Shown in pieces: positions 36,851-49,812 of a stretch of 64,000 nt of DNA; the first letter of the stretch is position 1; each line of letters opens with the position of its first letter. Source of the stretch: Ixodes scapularis (lineage: Eukaryota > Arthropoda > Arachnida > Ixodida > Ixodidae); NCBI RefSeq assembly GCF_016920785.2, contig NW_024609846.1, positions 75,029,816-75,093,815 of the forward strand, given 5' to 3'. The position numbers were made by a program, and so were the translations under genes. The notes under the pieces are model-generated. The model was not told the origin of the DNA and did not search any database. It saw only the letters and a program-made list of their open reading frames with translations.

Positions 36851-39800
36851 GGGCTATAACTTCTACATCGAGAAGACGAAATATACCACGCTCTAACTAA
36901 GATCCTTCACCGTTTAATGAACAGCGACTCGGGTGAGTCAACTGTACTTGAGTCACATTTAAAGAAGGAGCTATACATCAAGTTTAGAACTTATGTTGTG
37001 TGCGCCAGCAAGACGATTTTTAGTATGGTTCAATTGTAGGCACAAAATGCTGTTGCGATATGAACAAGAAGATTTGAATTTTGGTACATATAGTGTAAAT
37101 AAAATTAGCACGAATTACTGCCTCAAGGTATTGAAAAGCAGTCAGAGTAATTGTATTACTTTTGGAAAGTAATTGTAATGTAATGTCCTTTCTTTTAGTC
37201 TTGCAGTTTGTAATGCATTTTTTTTTTTTTTGCAGTTTTAAGAAAACTAATTAGTAATGTAATTTACTTTAAGTCACCACTCAAGCAAAAGCACGTGTTC
37301 GTACGAAGGCACTCCAAGTTAAAGCGGTAGGTCAGAGAAACAGTGGTCAGAGCACATCGGAGCGCTGCGACTTTATGGACGGCGCGATCCGACTATCTAA
37401 GAGCGCCCTGAAAGAGTCGGGTAAATATACTTAGAGCGTCAAAATTTGACCAGCCAAATGGGCATCAGTGTATCAAAGCGCTCCAAAAGGCTGGGAATGG
37501 ACCAGCCGAATATATAAAAAAATTTCGAATGTTGTTTCACCAGCCAGTTGCGCTACGCCACCGCTGTCGCAATGCATCCAGGGATCTTCAGTCTTTCTGT
37601 AAGTGCCCCAACTTCAGTGGAACTCTGCGCGCGTGCAGAAACGGGATGGTACGAAGCGTATCGAGCACTGTCGCCCGACTTTTGTGAACTAAGGTTATGG
37701 CCGCTTCACGCATATGCTGAACTCTTGGTGACGTAGGTTTATGGCAAGTATACACATTTTTCACAAGGGCGCAGCCATGCTGAATGGCGTCACTTCCACT
37801 ATGCATTAATACATCGTTACGATCTCTCCATGCCGCTGGAAGGTGTACACGAAAAAGGCGGGAGATTCACACATTCTTCTTTTGCCTCACCCATATTTTC
37901 TCGCATATTTCAGGTTTAAATGTCTATTTTTTCGCTTCGCATACCAAATATGAAGCCCACGTCACTGAGAACGGAAGGAAACGAAAAAACGTGTATAGGC
38001 TAAAAAAGCTATATTGTTCTTCACATTCTGTTCTTATACATTTCTCTTGTTTTTACCAAAACCTGCTTTAAAAAACTGCAACAAAAGCCTTCCACCGCCC
38101 TTCTGGAGCAACAGCCAGGGGATAGTTGCTGAATGCTCTCCGAACGCAGGGCGCTATGGTTAATAGGCGTATTCATGCGCCAGACTGCTCATGCGCCTAA
38201 AACAAAAACAAGTCTTAAAATTCGTTGCAATTTCTTTTCTTTTTTTATTTAAAGGCATAACCTTTCTTTAAATCACACTGAATATCTAAGCCGGTTATTT
38301 ATGAGATAGTTCAAAAGAAACCACGGTTGGGCAGTGACTGAAACATGTATCTTGTAGCATAAACCACTTTTATTTTTCAAAGTTGCAGCATATGGGTTGC
38401 TCAACAAATGCTATGACTACAGCTCCGTGAAATTGCAGACGCGTGAGGCCTGTATCTGCTTCCGCTTTGCTTCGGGGAAAAAAGAAAGTTCAAACTTCTC
38501 TCATAACCGATGCTATCGGTGGCCCTGCGTGATCTTTCGTTAAATAATACAAATTAAATGAGCTATTTGGAATCTTCCCAGTGACAAAATTTGTCCATGG
38601 CAAAAACCAAGTAAATTCAGACAATCAGGTATTATTCTTATTAAGAACCGCTCGAGAGTTGATGGACTGAATGAAGAAATCATATCTCAGGAAAGCTAAA
38701 GAAGCCCGGTAATGTTTTTCTGAATGATGTGTTCTTTCGAGAATTCTGAAATAAAAAACAATAATGAAATCATCTTCGAAAATATAAAATGAGTCCAATA
38801 ATATGGTAAAAATATCCCTAGACTGTGAAAAAGGAAGGAAGGACAAACATAGAATTTCCTAACTTAGCTGAATTTAATTGACAAAATGTGGTGTTTATAT
38901 AGCCTTCAAAAACCAATCAAACAAGAAAGAAACGAAGGAACGAAAAAAACTCTTTCCACAGCAACACAAAAGGGCAGTGGCCTCCAATAGAAAACGCGAA
39001 ACTTACAAGGAATCATATCTTTCAGAACTTTCTGCCTTTGTAAAAGCACACATAATAAACACTATACTAATCTTTAGCATTAAAATATAGCGGTGTCTCT
39101 CGTTAAACGAGGCTGCATGAACACAAACATTTGTAAAAAAAATTCAGCTCTCTTTGAGACCTCTGCGTTTGTCCATTCTTTCTTTTCCAGCCTCGGGGTG
39201 TTTTTACTCTGCTCAACTACCACCAGCTTGTTTGCGCCCTTACCTTCTGTTCATAATCCAATAAAATTGAGGGCAATCAAAATCTGTACTTTTTCAATAA
39301 TATTACTACTTACCGTCCGTAACCAATATCGCACTCGATATGCGATGGCCCAATAATGTACTACAAGTTGCTCTTAACCCTTAGACATGTTTTTGTGCTC
39401 GCGTCAGTGTTGAACAAACAAACAAGAACTAACCATTTTCGGTCGAGCTTGTGTATGGAACTCAAAATAAAATTGGCCATTTGAACCACTGGGTTTATGT
39501 TTTTAGCGAGGTGGCAGAAAAATATATGTAAAAGTAAATATATACATATATTGATTTATAAAAGCATGTTGTTGTTCTTAGGAACTAATAAGGGGACCTC
39601 AATTTGACAAATATAAATTGTTCATATAAAGGGAATAAATTAGGATATTGCCAGGCAATATAGGTTTAGGCCAAGAAATAGATGTGTGGGCCCTGGCCCT
39701 CTATAACGATGTTGGTCGCAATTTGGAGGTGACTACAGTCGCTACATGACGAGGGCCGGACCGGTTGAAGCGTGTCATCAATTGGGCTCAAACAGGTCAC

Positions 39801-40362
39801 TGACGTTGGTGGTCACCAAGATCATGGCAATAAGGAGGAGCTTCACTGAAAGGCCCAAGTAGAGCTGCAGGAAAAGAAAAACAAAATATACGACGGGTAT
39901 GAAGTTCCGAAGGCTTTACATAATTGAGGGTGTACAAAAGACTAATAACGTAAAATATAAAAAAGTTTGGTGAAGAATAAAAAAGTAAGAACGTACTGAA
40001 GTTAATGTTTGAAAGTGATGCCTTTCAAATGTTGGAATACTTTATGGATTTATATTAAAAGATCTGACACCTCCACGGATAGTGTCTTCAGTGTACGTTT
40101 ATTCCTTCAGCGGACGCTATAAGGGAACGAACAGTCATGATCAGAAGACTAACAACTAAATGTTCTAACGGTCGTTTATATTAGTGAGCATAATAATTAT
40201 GCCACCTGTAATTTTAAAGACAGTCGTTATTAAAAACACAAAAAAAATTTATTCCAAGAAGAAAAAAGAGGCTTCAAGATATTCATCGATCAATTTGTTT
40301 GCTTTTAGTTGCCTGATTTGGAGATTGAGCGTTGGAGAGAGCGAGAGGTAAATTTCCGTCTA
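36851..40362. other. unassigned intergenic sequence
   Basis: Mostly AT-rich. About 37140-37260 has a TAATGTAATTACTTT-rich segment resembling a small repeat. No exon with flanking splice sites, RNA gene or clear element was recognised. Open frames are short and compositionally unremarkable. Confidence 0.4.
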
Positions 40363-40813
40363 TTAAAGGGATACTGAACCAAAGAATTTAGTGTCCATAA
40401 TAAATGGCGCACGTTCTTTCCACGAGAAAGCAGCCGCCGGTGTGCCCGAGCACACGCAACGAAAATGACGTCAAAGACCTCCATTCGCGCTTAAGAGGAC
40501 AGTGAAATGCATGGGGTTCGGGCCAAAGGAAAATAAAGACCGGATTTTCATCTCTACAAGTGAAAGGTACGTGCTTGTTAGACCAATTAATCGCCTACTT
40601 TTTACACCAGACACCACTGTGTAGACGAAAAACTTGTCTTTATTCTCCTTTGGCCCGAAGCCCATGCATTTCACTGCCATCTTAACCGCGAATGAAGGTC
40701 TTTGATGTCACTTTTGTTGCGTGTGCTCGCGCACACCGGCGGCTGCTGGCTCGTAGAAAGAACGTGCGCCACTTATTATGAACACTAAATTCCTTGGTTC
40801 AGTGTCCCTTTAA
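40363..40813. mobile_element. foldback MITE with TTAA ends (copy 1)
   Basis: TTAAAGGGATACTGAACCAA at the left and TTGGTTCAGTGTCCCTTTAA at the right. Arms of about 200 bp include GGCGCACGTTCTTTC, CAGCCGCCGGTGTG and AATGACGTCAAAGACC, and mirror each other. Confidence 0.85.
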
Positions 40814-40992
40814 GCTCATCCAGCGCCAATCGCTGGTTTGCTGCACTCTTAAATTTATCGCAAGGGAAAATCTTAATTAAATAGAGAAAGCTGAATAGGT
40901 AAAAATATGTAATGAGATAGAAAGAGAGATCACACTAAATACAGCAATAAAGCAAAAAGAAAACAAACAAATATTCCTAGAAGTACTATTGT

Positions 40993-41284
40993 TTACATCA
41001 GTCTATCTTCACTTTCTAGAGTCTTTAGTGCAGGTGAGTCTTCTCGATAAATCTGAAAAAAAGCTTCCGTAGCCTTACACGGTTGAGCAGAAGACGTCCA
41101 ACGATCAAGCAGAACATGAAGGCCTTCTGTCAGGCAAAGTCGGGCCTTCATTGCCTTTATTCCAAGGCAATATTCAATGCCATTGCACAACACGTGCTGG
41201 ATGTCATGGCCCTTTCTACTTGATATGCGTTTGGAAGAGTCTGCTTTGCCTATTTTATAAAGATAATGGTTCGTGTAAGCACCT
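40993..41284 (-). CDS. unidentified open frame
   Basis: A minus-strand frame of about 95 codons outside the neighbouring MITE, ending at TAA 40993. It contains CNGIEYCLGIKAMKARLCL and SAQPCKATEAFF, with several regularly placed cysteines and an ordinary composition. I do not recognise it. An acceptor-like TATAAAATAG lies near 41240 and a TTTTTTTCAG inside it near 41055, so it may be a terminal exon or exon pair of a gene extending beyond the MITE at 41285. It could also be chance. Confidence 0.3.
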
Positions 41285-41736
41285 TTAAAGAGATGCTGAA
41301 TCATACAAGTCAATGTCTAATAAGTGGTGCACGATATTTCCCCGATCCAGCAGCCGCCGGTGTACACGAGCACACACAACGAAATTGACGTCATAGTCCC
41401 CCATTCACGCTTAAGATGACGGTGAAATGTGGGGGCTCAAGGGTAAAGGGGAAGAAAGATAGCTTTTATTATCCACAGGGGAGCCTGGTGTAAAAGGTAG
41501 GCAATTAATTGATCTAACAAGCACGTAGCTTTCACTTGTGGAGATGAAAAGCCAGTCTTTATTCTCCTATGGCTCGAAGCCTATTCAGTTCACTGTCATC
41601 ACAAGCGAAAATTGGGGGAGGAGAGGGGGGCGGGGTTAGAACGTCAATTTCGTTCTTGTGCTCGCGCACACCGCGTCTGCTGGATCGTGCGCCACTTATT
41701 ATGGACACTAACTTATTTGGTTCAGTATACCTTTAA
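41285..41736. mobile_element. foldback MITE with TTAA ends (copy 2)
   Basis: Same family as 40363-40813, more diverged: TTAAAGAGATGCTGAATCA at the left and GGTTCAGTATACCTTTAA at the right, with the shared CAGCCGCCGGTGTACACG and GCGCCACTTATTATGGACAC segments. Confidence 0.8.
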
Positions 41737-42728
41737 GCCTTAAACAATGTAATACTATCTCAGCTCTTGTAAGTCCTCGTGGAACTCGAAAATTGAGCTG
41801 AGGATGAATAATGTAAAGAAATGTTTAGTGATATAGAGGATTTTCCTACATATACGTTATTTTTTACTTATATTCCTTTAAAAGGTATTCGCGTCGGATA
41901 TATAGAATTAAATTAAGGCCGTCAACGCGCTTTCCTGGGCTACTCTTCCTGCGGATAGATTCCTAGCCGTGCCGCAATGAGTGGGAACTTATCGTAAGAT
42001 ATTGTAGTGTCCCCTCCACCCCCCCCCCCCCCCCCCCCCGGCATGAAGCACGGCAAGCTGCTTCCAGTTTTTTGTAGGCATTCTGCAAATATGGGCTACA
42101 CTTTTTTCTAAAGAGTCTAAAGATCTGGTTAAGAGTTAACAAAATTGTGGGCTCTTCATTTCAACACGTGTGACGGCCGCTCGTATTGCAGTGATGTATT
42201 ACGCCGCTGATGATGTAACTTGTATTGGCTATTTTTTTTAACGACATGCTCGTAGATAAAATGCATACCGCTAGGCAAAATTATGCAGGGCATTGTAAAG
42301 CCATCAGTGAAGATGTGACAAAAGTAGGAATAGTTCCGGTTGATCTATTCAAGAGCGACCTGCGTGATCACTGAAATGGGCAGTGCTCTTTTTGATGTGA
42401 TCCAATCTCTGGACTATTCGTTCTAACTTTAACGGGTATACTTTTCTAGCAGGTACGCAAGAATAATAGCATTTTCAATACAACTGGGAACGTAATCTTC
42501 GATCGCCCTTATGACTCCTGTGAAACCAGATGACGGCCATTTTGGTTGCAACACTCCTAAATGGTGTTTATATACTCGAGTTTTGGGACAAAGATGGGCA
42601 CGTAAGTGTTCTTATGTTCGTAAAATGGCGGGCGAGAGTGATCGCGCCCCTGTCAGAGTTCCTAGATTAGAATGGCATCAGTTCTAAACACGCACGCAGA
42701 GCTTGTGCCTGGGCACTTTCTAGTTCTT
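41737..42728. other. unassigned, with poly-C run
   Basis: A C homopolymer lies at about 42017-42040. No gene or element recognised. Confidence 0.4.
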
Positions 42729-43360
42729 TTAAAGGGGCGGTGCAACGATATTGAATTGAAATGTTTTTCACTTTACACGAGCTTACTGGCACTAGTGGGA
42801 CTCAAGGATACTCGCACGCAACGCCACTGACCGAGAAACCTCTTTGTTGTGCTGTAATTTCGAGGACAAAACCGAGTTTTTTCATCCAATCTCTCTTTCG
42901 CAAAACCTGTTGACGTAGCTGGGCGGTAGCAGTACCGCCCAGTGACTATATTTGAATGCGGCTCATAGGTTGGACCCGAGCATGTCGTGGACACTCGATT
43001 TTGGCTCGTGATAATTGATAGCTCGAGAAGCATTGGGTAGTGTCCTGTGTCCAATCGCTGCAATGACGACAACAGCCGAAACATAACAGTGTCTGGAACT
43101 CAGTGCGTGTTTTATGCCTTGCCAGCCCAGCGAATGGCTATGATCAACATTGCGGCATATAATCGGCTCCAGATCACGTGGCCGCTTGTTCTGGCTGCGA
43201 GTTGAGGCGGTGAATTCTGCTCATTTTTCCTAATTTTTTTTCTGCGACTTCGATTACATGTGGTGAAAAACGAACGGGTATTTCACAGGTCATTAACGTT
43301 AGGGATCCGTTTTAAGTGGTATTTGCGTAAAATGCGAAAATCGTTGCATCGCCCCTTTAA
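42729..43360. mobile_element. DNA element with TTAAAGGGGCG termini
   Basis: Left TTAAAGGGGCGGTGCAACGA. Right, in reverse complement, TTAAAGGGGCGATGCAACGA. 632 bp, no transposase seen. The TTAAAGGG start resembles the foldback family at 40.4 and 41.3 kb, but the interior differs. Confidence 0.75.
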
Positions 43361-43389
43361 GGAGGGATAATGATACATTCTGCATGACA

Positions 43390-46160
43390 GGCAGACTCTA
43401 ACGGAATAGTCCGAGGACCAAGGCATTCTGAAAAACCATGACTGCAGTGACAGAGCACCCCCATTTGGTTCTACCTAATATTGTAATTATTTGACCGAAC
43501 GAGCTCAACGTTTTATTTGTGGGCGTTATATGTGCATTCCAAGCCAGCTGCCTACTCAGGGTTACACCTAGAAATGTGTTCCGTGACATATGGAATAGCT
43601 ATCACAGTATGGTATTTAGGCATTTGTGTGTATGTTTTCTTTGGCGAATGCAGTTGTAGCTGACTTGTCTGGTGATGTGTAGAGAGGCCTCGGTACCAAA
43701 GGTAGCCTGCTGTGATATTGATGAATTTTTGTAGTCGTGCTCTGCTTATATAAAGAGACCTGTTGCACGACCAGAAACAGAGATCGTCAGCATCAATAGA
43801 TACATGTACAGTTTTTGGGAGCAACTTGATGAAGGCTATAAGGCTATGCCAAGTGGAATAGGGTGGAGAACCCTTCTTTGTGGAACCTCACGCTTGATTT
43901 CGTGAAAGCTGATGTTTCTGTCTTCTGTAGGCAGAAAGTTTGTCACTCCTTGAGACAACTGGCAGTCCAGATGTATAGGCGCCCCCAAGTCCCAATGCAT
44001 TCATATCATGAAGGATGGCTCCATGCTTCACGGAAGCGAACGCTAATTTTATATTCACGAATATAGCGTTCCTTTTCTATTTGATGGCTTTCATTTGCTC
44101 ACTGCCAGTAACGAAATCAGTGACATTGTTCATACTGCTCCTTTCCCGCCGAAATTCATTTATAAAAAAGGGAAGCAGTCCTTTTTTTTTCGAGATCTCA
44201 CTCTAAACGGGCCAGCAGCATTTTTACCGTCGCTTTGCTAGTATAGCTAGTCAATAATATTAAGAGTTACGAGTTAATATGTAGAGGTGATTTTTTTGCT
44301 TTAAGATCACCTCTAGAATAATATCACCCGTAGATCAACATCTAGGGGTGATTCTCTAGGCTTTTCTAAGCTATTTTCTATTCCTTGAGTACAATACCAG
44401 ATTTCCGCGTGGAATTATACATTCTTAGTACAGTTTTAGCCGCTTCTCTAAAGTGGCGTAAACGGTATAGCTGAATACTGTACACCGTCTGAGCCCTGTG
44501 TGACTTAACGTTGAATCTATCGATTGTCATTTCTAGTTCTCTTAAGGTAAGAGAGGCACCCATAGTAGCAGTGCAAGCACGTATAGATAAGTTTCCATCT
44601 GCCTTAACTCTGTATTGGGTGGTGGAAGAGCAACAGGTTATCTTGTTACAAAACTCCTCCGCTGCGACTCTTTCTGAAAATTGGCTTTGGATTTCTGTCA
44701 CCCGGAAGGGACGAATTTGCTGATATTTTAATCTTGGGCCTCGCCAAATGTGCCATGTTCGACTCACGGGCTTTGTAGTGGCTCGGCCGTCACTTAGATA
44801 CCTCCAGGTTTTCTTTGAAAGTTTACCGAGGAGCCGCTGTACTTTCCTTTGCGCTCGACTGGATGGCTGAAAATCCTCCAAATGTTTACTTTTGTTCAGC
44901 ACAACCATGGATAGCACAAGGGCGCTCATATTCTCTGCGGACACCAGTTTGACGGTTTGTCATGAGCACAGTTTTGGTTGTTTGGGTTAAAGAAGACGTT
45001 ATGACCTTAACAAAGTCGCTGGGGGTTAGAATAGGACAGATAGTTTGCATTTCGTCTTCGAAATTATCCCAGCATCTGTACAGCATTGTGTTACGCAGGT
45101 TAAAACAATGTAGCCCTTGAATTGTAGTCTATGTAGGGAAATGGTCACTCTTATGCGTTTCAATGTCGTCGAACCAGGTTGCTTCTTCAGCGAGACTGGA
45201 GGATACGAAAGAACCACCGAGAGCAACCCGTGGATGCACCTCTGGAACATGTTGGACTACCGTCGTTAAAGAAGGCCATAAATTAACCCAAGGTCAAATA
45301 ATATTTGTCCTCGAACGTTACTTTTCTACTTAACCATAATGAATGGTGACTATTGAAATCTCCTGTCATAAAAAGAGCTTATAAGGTTTGTTGTAATATC
45401 GCATCCAGTCTGTGTATGTCAAGGGTCGCTCGGGGACATATACAAAAGGAAATACCTGAGAAAGAAATTTTGGATTTTCGAACTGTCGTGGCAGTTTATT
45501 CATTTGAGGGATGTGACAGTATACAGTACTCAATTAAGTTGAAATTCGTCCGAATGCCTACTACACCATTACTAAGTTTAGTCTATCTGTGAGAATAAAA
45601 AAATTATAACATTATACTGTTTTATTCGCGATTCAAAAATTGTAGTAATGGGAAAATGGTACTTGAACGTAAATTGCCGAAAATCTAAAAGCCCATTTTC
45701 AAGTCCCCTCGCATCCTATTGAAGGACGGTGAAATCCTCACGCAGCTTCTCCAGTGATATCAGAGCATTATCAGTGGAAGAACGGTGTCAATCGAACTGA
45801 GTAGTCTTTCGGCAAACGGATAATTCTGAGAACGAAGAATATCACGAATAACATTAACAACTGTTTGAAGTTTGTCTTGTGACCTAGTAGGGTGTGTTTC
45901 AGCTAACGTCTTTGATCGGACGCTCTTGGGCTGCTTCCTTTCTGAGGCTTGTGTATTAGGATTGGTGCTTAAGTAGGAAGTGATGGAAATTCTTTTTCAT
46001 CCTCCAACAGCAGCGGAGTCTTCGAGAGCTCTATGTTTAATAGGCGCCATGGTTTCCTTTCTATTTTGCTTCTGTAGTGGTGCTGTTGGGCATTGGTTAA
46101 ATATGTTGCAGTTGATGAGCTGTTAGGTATTGTTTTGTAGTGGTAGCGTCTGTTCCAGAT
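43390..46160 (-). pseudogene. I-like LINE, ORF2 and end of ORF1 (degenerate)
   Basis: On the minus strand. The endonuclease motif GDFNSHHSLW is near 45360-45320. The endonuclease-RT linker is an open 188-codon frame (44944-44378) containing KTWRYLSDGRATTK and HIWRGPRLKYQ. RT shows VSIDADDLCFWS (near 43800-43765), a form of the Y/FADD box, and FLGVTLSRQLAWNAHI (near 43570). Stops and frameshifts break it up. ORF1 is continued on the far side of the DNA element at 46162-49812. Confidence 0.75.
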
Positions 46161-46161
46161 A

Positions 46162-49100
46162 CACTGTTAGCAAATCCCGTGTATTTGGCGAATATTTGGG
46201 GTGAAAAACACGCTATTTACACAAATTACCATAAGTTTACACGATGAGTACCGGATAATTCGTTCAGAAATCATGCGAGGTTGTAAAAAACGTGTTTTGG
46301 TTCGGTCATACACGCATAACCGTGTTGCCGACCTCGATAACACGCATCGCCCCCGGCGACGACCGCGGCATTGCCGGCTATCAAAGCACCGGAATGCTTG
46401 GGGACACACTTAGAAAGGACCGTCGAGACAAATGCCGCGGAAAGAAACATGTCTCGGAGACAGATATGCACCAAAAGCAATTGCGCCATGTCGCAGGACG
46501 TTGGCGAAACCCGCGCTTACCGTGCTCGCCGCCATCTTCTGGTCGATGGCAATGCGGCTTCCCTCATGTCGTCCATGTTTGTATTTAGTTTAGGGGTCTT
46601 GACAATAGTTTCTTACACACCAAAATAAAGTCATGGGTCTAATTATTCGTTCCAAACAGTAACAATGGATATAAAAAGCGTGTCCTTGATGTGAACACGT
46701 GACATTGCAGTTGGTTTCGTTTTTTGCTTCAACCTTCAACTGCAAGCGATCTGGCCACGGCGCCAGCGCAACGCCGATGTAAGCTGGAAGCAAGCGCCGG
46801 TTGGCTTTCGTTGTTTTTGTTTGACCAGAGAAAATCTGGAAAGTACGCATGGCGCCGCTACTGTTTTGGTTTGACGGGACGCGAGAAGCTTCGCGTAGAG
46901 CTTCGGAGTTTGCGAGCACATATTCAAGACGTGACCGGAGAAGTGCCCCTGTGATGTTCCTGGAAGACGGAAAGTAGCATTCGTAATCGTCGTGTGTGCT
47001 TTGAAAGCGAAGGGAGTCACAGGGTCCACGAGTTCGCAACCACAAGCCAAGGTTCACGACAGCGCGGCGTTGACTTCGGCGATCTCGTTCTGTTTGGTGC
47101 AACCCGGCGATGCGAAAAAGGGCTGAAACATTCGTCGTGTGTGGTGCGGTGCTTTCTATTCCGGGTCTGTTTGAACTACGCTTTTAACACGGAGCGCAAA
47201 TTGCTTGTTGCGTGGTGGAGGTTCAACGGGTACAGTCCCGTCGTCGTCAGCTGATCCGGTCAAGCTGGTCCGGGAGGACGCAGCGAGCGTTTTTAAAAGT
47301 AAATCTTCCTTCCTTCCGTTTCAAACTGTGGAAGTATCCCGACACATACCGTGAGTAAGAAGCAGCGGGCGTTTTCAACAAAATTACGTTGTTTTATATT
47401 GAATAATGGACTCCGGATTGCTGTCTTAAATCTGCCGTTTTTTTATGCTTCGTGTTGGACTGCGTTTGCATAGCGACGCACACTGCTCGAGTAGATGATT
47501 CGGTCCTGCAACGAGTTTGTTGCGCCAATCATGCGGCGTGAATAAATTAGGGCAAGGTTTCCTACCTGCCCACAGATGCATGTACTGAGACCATTTTTTA
47601 TGTTGTGAACGTAGTGCTCTTTCTTTATTTTGGAAGACGCGTTGGTGCATTTATTATGGTACAATCACTTGAGAGTTGAGAAATTGGAGAGCGAGCAAGC
47701 TTTCTCAACTTTGACTCTTTCTCTCTGGCACTGCCCTGTTTCAGTTTCAGTAGGCATATCTACTAGCAGGTACAAACTGCTCTAAAGCAGGTAAAAAACG
47801 GGAAGCTTAGGGCGGTGCGGACTCCGTGTTTCGCGCTTTTCGCAAGGTGACAGGGTAAATGTTTTTGTGAGATATGCGGAATATGCAAGCGATTTTGTTA
47901 TGCCCGTCGTTTGCGTCTCTCCAGCAAAACGAATAAGATGATCTACTACAAAGGCGCAATCACAAGCCAAGATTTAAGATAGCAGTCGTTTGCTTCGGTG
48001 ATCCGTGTAGCTGTATTTTACCCTGCTCTCTGCAATACCGTGTCATGACAAAGAGCTGGAACGGTCACGGTTTGTGCTGGCCTCCCGGTTGACAGAAACC
48101 CACGTCGCCCGCATCGGCACCGAGTGCGCTTCGGCTGTTGATGCTCAAGCCTTTCATCCGCGGCTTGTCGCCAGCTCATCCTGCTGCTCAACGGTGAGGA
48201 AGCGGCGAGAGTAACGTCGGAAGTGAATGTAAATCCTCGTTCATTCAGTTATCCGGTGTCAAAGTGTGGAAGATGTCCAACGTGTACTGAGGGCGGGAAC
48301 TACGATCGTTTTGCTTTGCTTTTATAACCGAAACCAGACCAACGAGACAACTGCCTTGCGTACTCTAAAATGACGGAAGCAATAAGTTTCAACAGGTCGA
48401 GTACGTCACCGGGGATGTAGGCGAGACGGTCCACACTGTTTAAACGCTTGCAGTATCCACGAGTGGTACCAGGAAAGCGACGTCAACAGAGAAGGAGCTC
48501 GCGATTCAGCATAATGCACTGCTACGGGCCCGTGTATCTTCAAAGTTCGGGGTGGTGGCAGTATAAAAAAAAAAAGACGCATCAGCGCCCCACACCAGTG
48601 TTCACGAATAATACCGGTCACAAACTCCCAAGCCCCACCGCTCTTCTCGACACCGACACGACATACGACAACAAACTGCATCAAAACGCCCCAAAAGTGA
48701 AGGCGTCTGCTCCCGTACTGCAACTGCTGCAACTAGCGGAAGTGAAGTGTTGGGCTGATGTCCGGATGTCCTTCACAAAAATATATAAAAAATGCTTCGC
48801 GCAAGGATCATTTTCATTTATTATTGTATAGGTAATGACAAAATCCCAATAATTTGTTTTCCTATCTGATTCAAGCTAGTCGGACTGCTCATAACACTGG
48901 TCAAGCAAGAAAATAACAAAAATTTGAACTTTTTCATGACCGGTTTAAGATTTATTGTTAACATATCGTTATTTATTGCAACGGACTAACATTATGGATT
49001 TTGCCTTTTTTAAATGCAAACAGTTCTAATACACGGCTGTCCATTGCGTCGTGTTTTGTGTATTCTTCTGTAAATCTGTAATGGTCAGCGACCAAAGAGC

Positions 49101-49812
49101 TCACCCGTACATGTCAAGCTTATATGCGCCGCGGGGAGAAATGGATATCGAGTAGGAAGTGACGGGCGCAGTGTCGGTTGTTGTGTTTGTGGACATGTCG
49201 GTGCTGTGTAGCTGTATGCTGTGTTGCCTGCGTTGTATGTAGGGTTGCTGTGTAGTCGTGGTCGTTCTCAGTGTTAACAGACTCGTCTTTTTTTCAAAAA
49301 CAGGCCGCTAGAAATCTCGATAGGTGGCACCAGTTACCGCCCGATTCTCAATAGTTTGCTCAAGTTATTTATCCATGTAATTTCGGCATTCGTTTTTTTT
49401 TTTTTTTTTTTTTTTGTCTAGCGGTTTGTTGAAGCTACCGACGCCGCCGACCGCCGACAACGCACGTACGTACCTTTGCAAGTAGCTACGTCCGCCGCTT
49501 GGAGACTTTACTGTGTATAAAAGACATCGAACGAGAACTAACGCGCCCTGTGTGCTTTTAATTCGGCTGAAAGGCGCGCGGCTCACTGGGCTCGTCTCTC
49601 GCCTGTTCTCGGCCGCTGGCCGCCATGTTTCATAAGGAACACGCTCGAAACGGTTTTGCGGGAGGCAGACACGGTGTAGCGTGTTAAGTTTACACAGCAC
49701 CTCATGTGTAGACGAAAAACACAGATGGCCTCGTGTAAAACGAACCCGTTTCGACGTGTCCGCTATGGGACAACGGTTTACACGTCTGGGCGTGTTATTT
49801 TTGCTAACAGTG
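46162..49812. mobile_element. 3.65-kb DNA element with CACTG termini
   Basis: Exact 13-bp terminal inverted repeats CACTGTTAGCAAA and TTTGCTAACAGTG, flanked by TA on both sides, inserted in the LINE ORF1. Ends of this CACTG form with a 2-bp duplication fit the CMC (CACTA/Mirage-like) group or a TA-targeting group; which one is uncertain. No transposase was recognised. The interior has two diverged direct copies of about 0.5 kb (about 46830-47390 and 47800-48330, offset about 0.92 kb, anchored by CACAAGCCAAG at 47041 and 47961) and a T run at 49387-49415. Confidence 0.75.

Noticed and set aside
37548..37806. Overlapping open frames on both strands
   Set aside because: No domain, splice sites or conservation clue; probably chance or repeat-derived.
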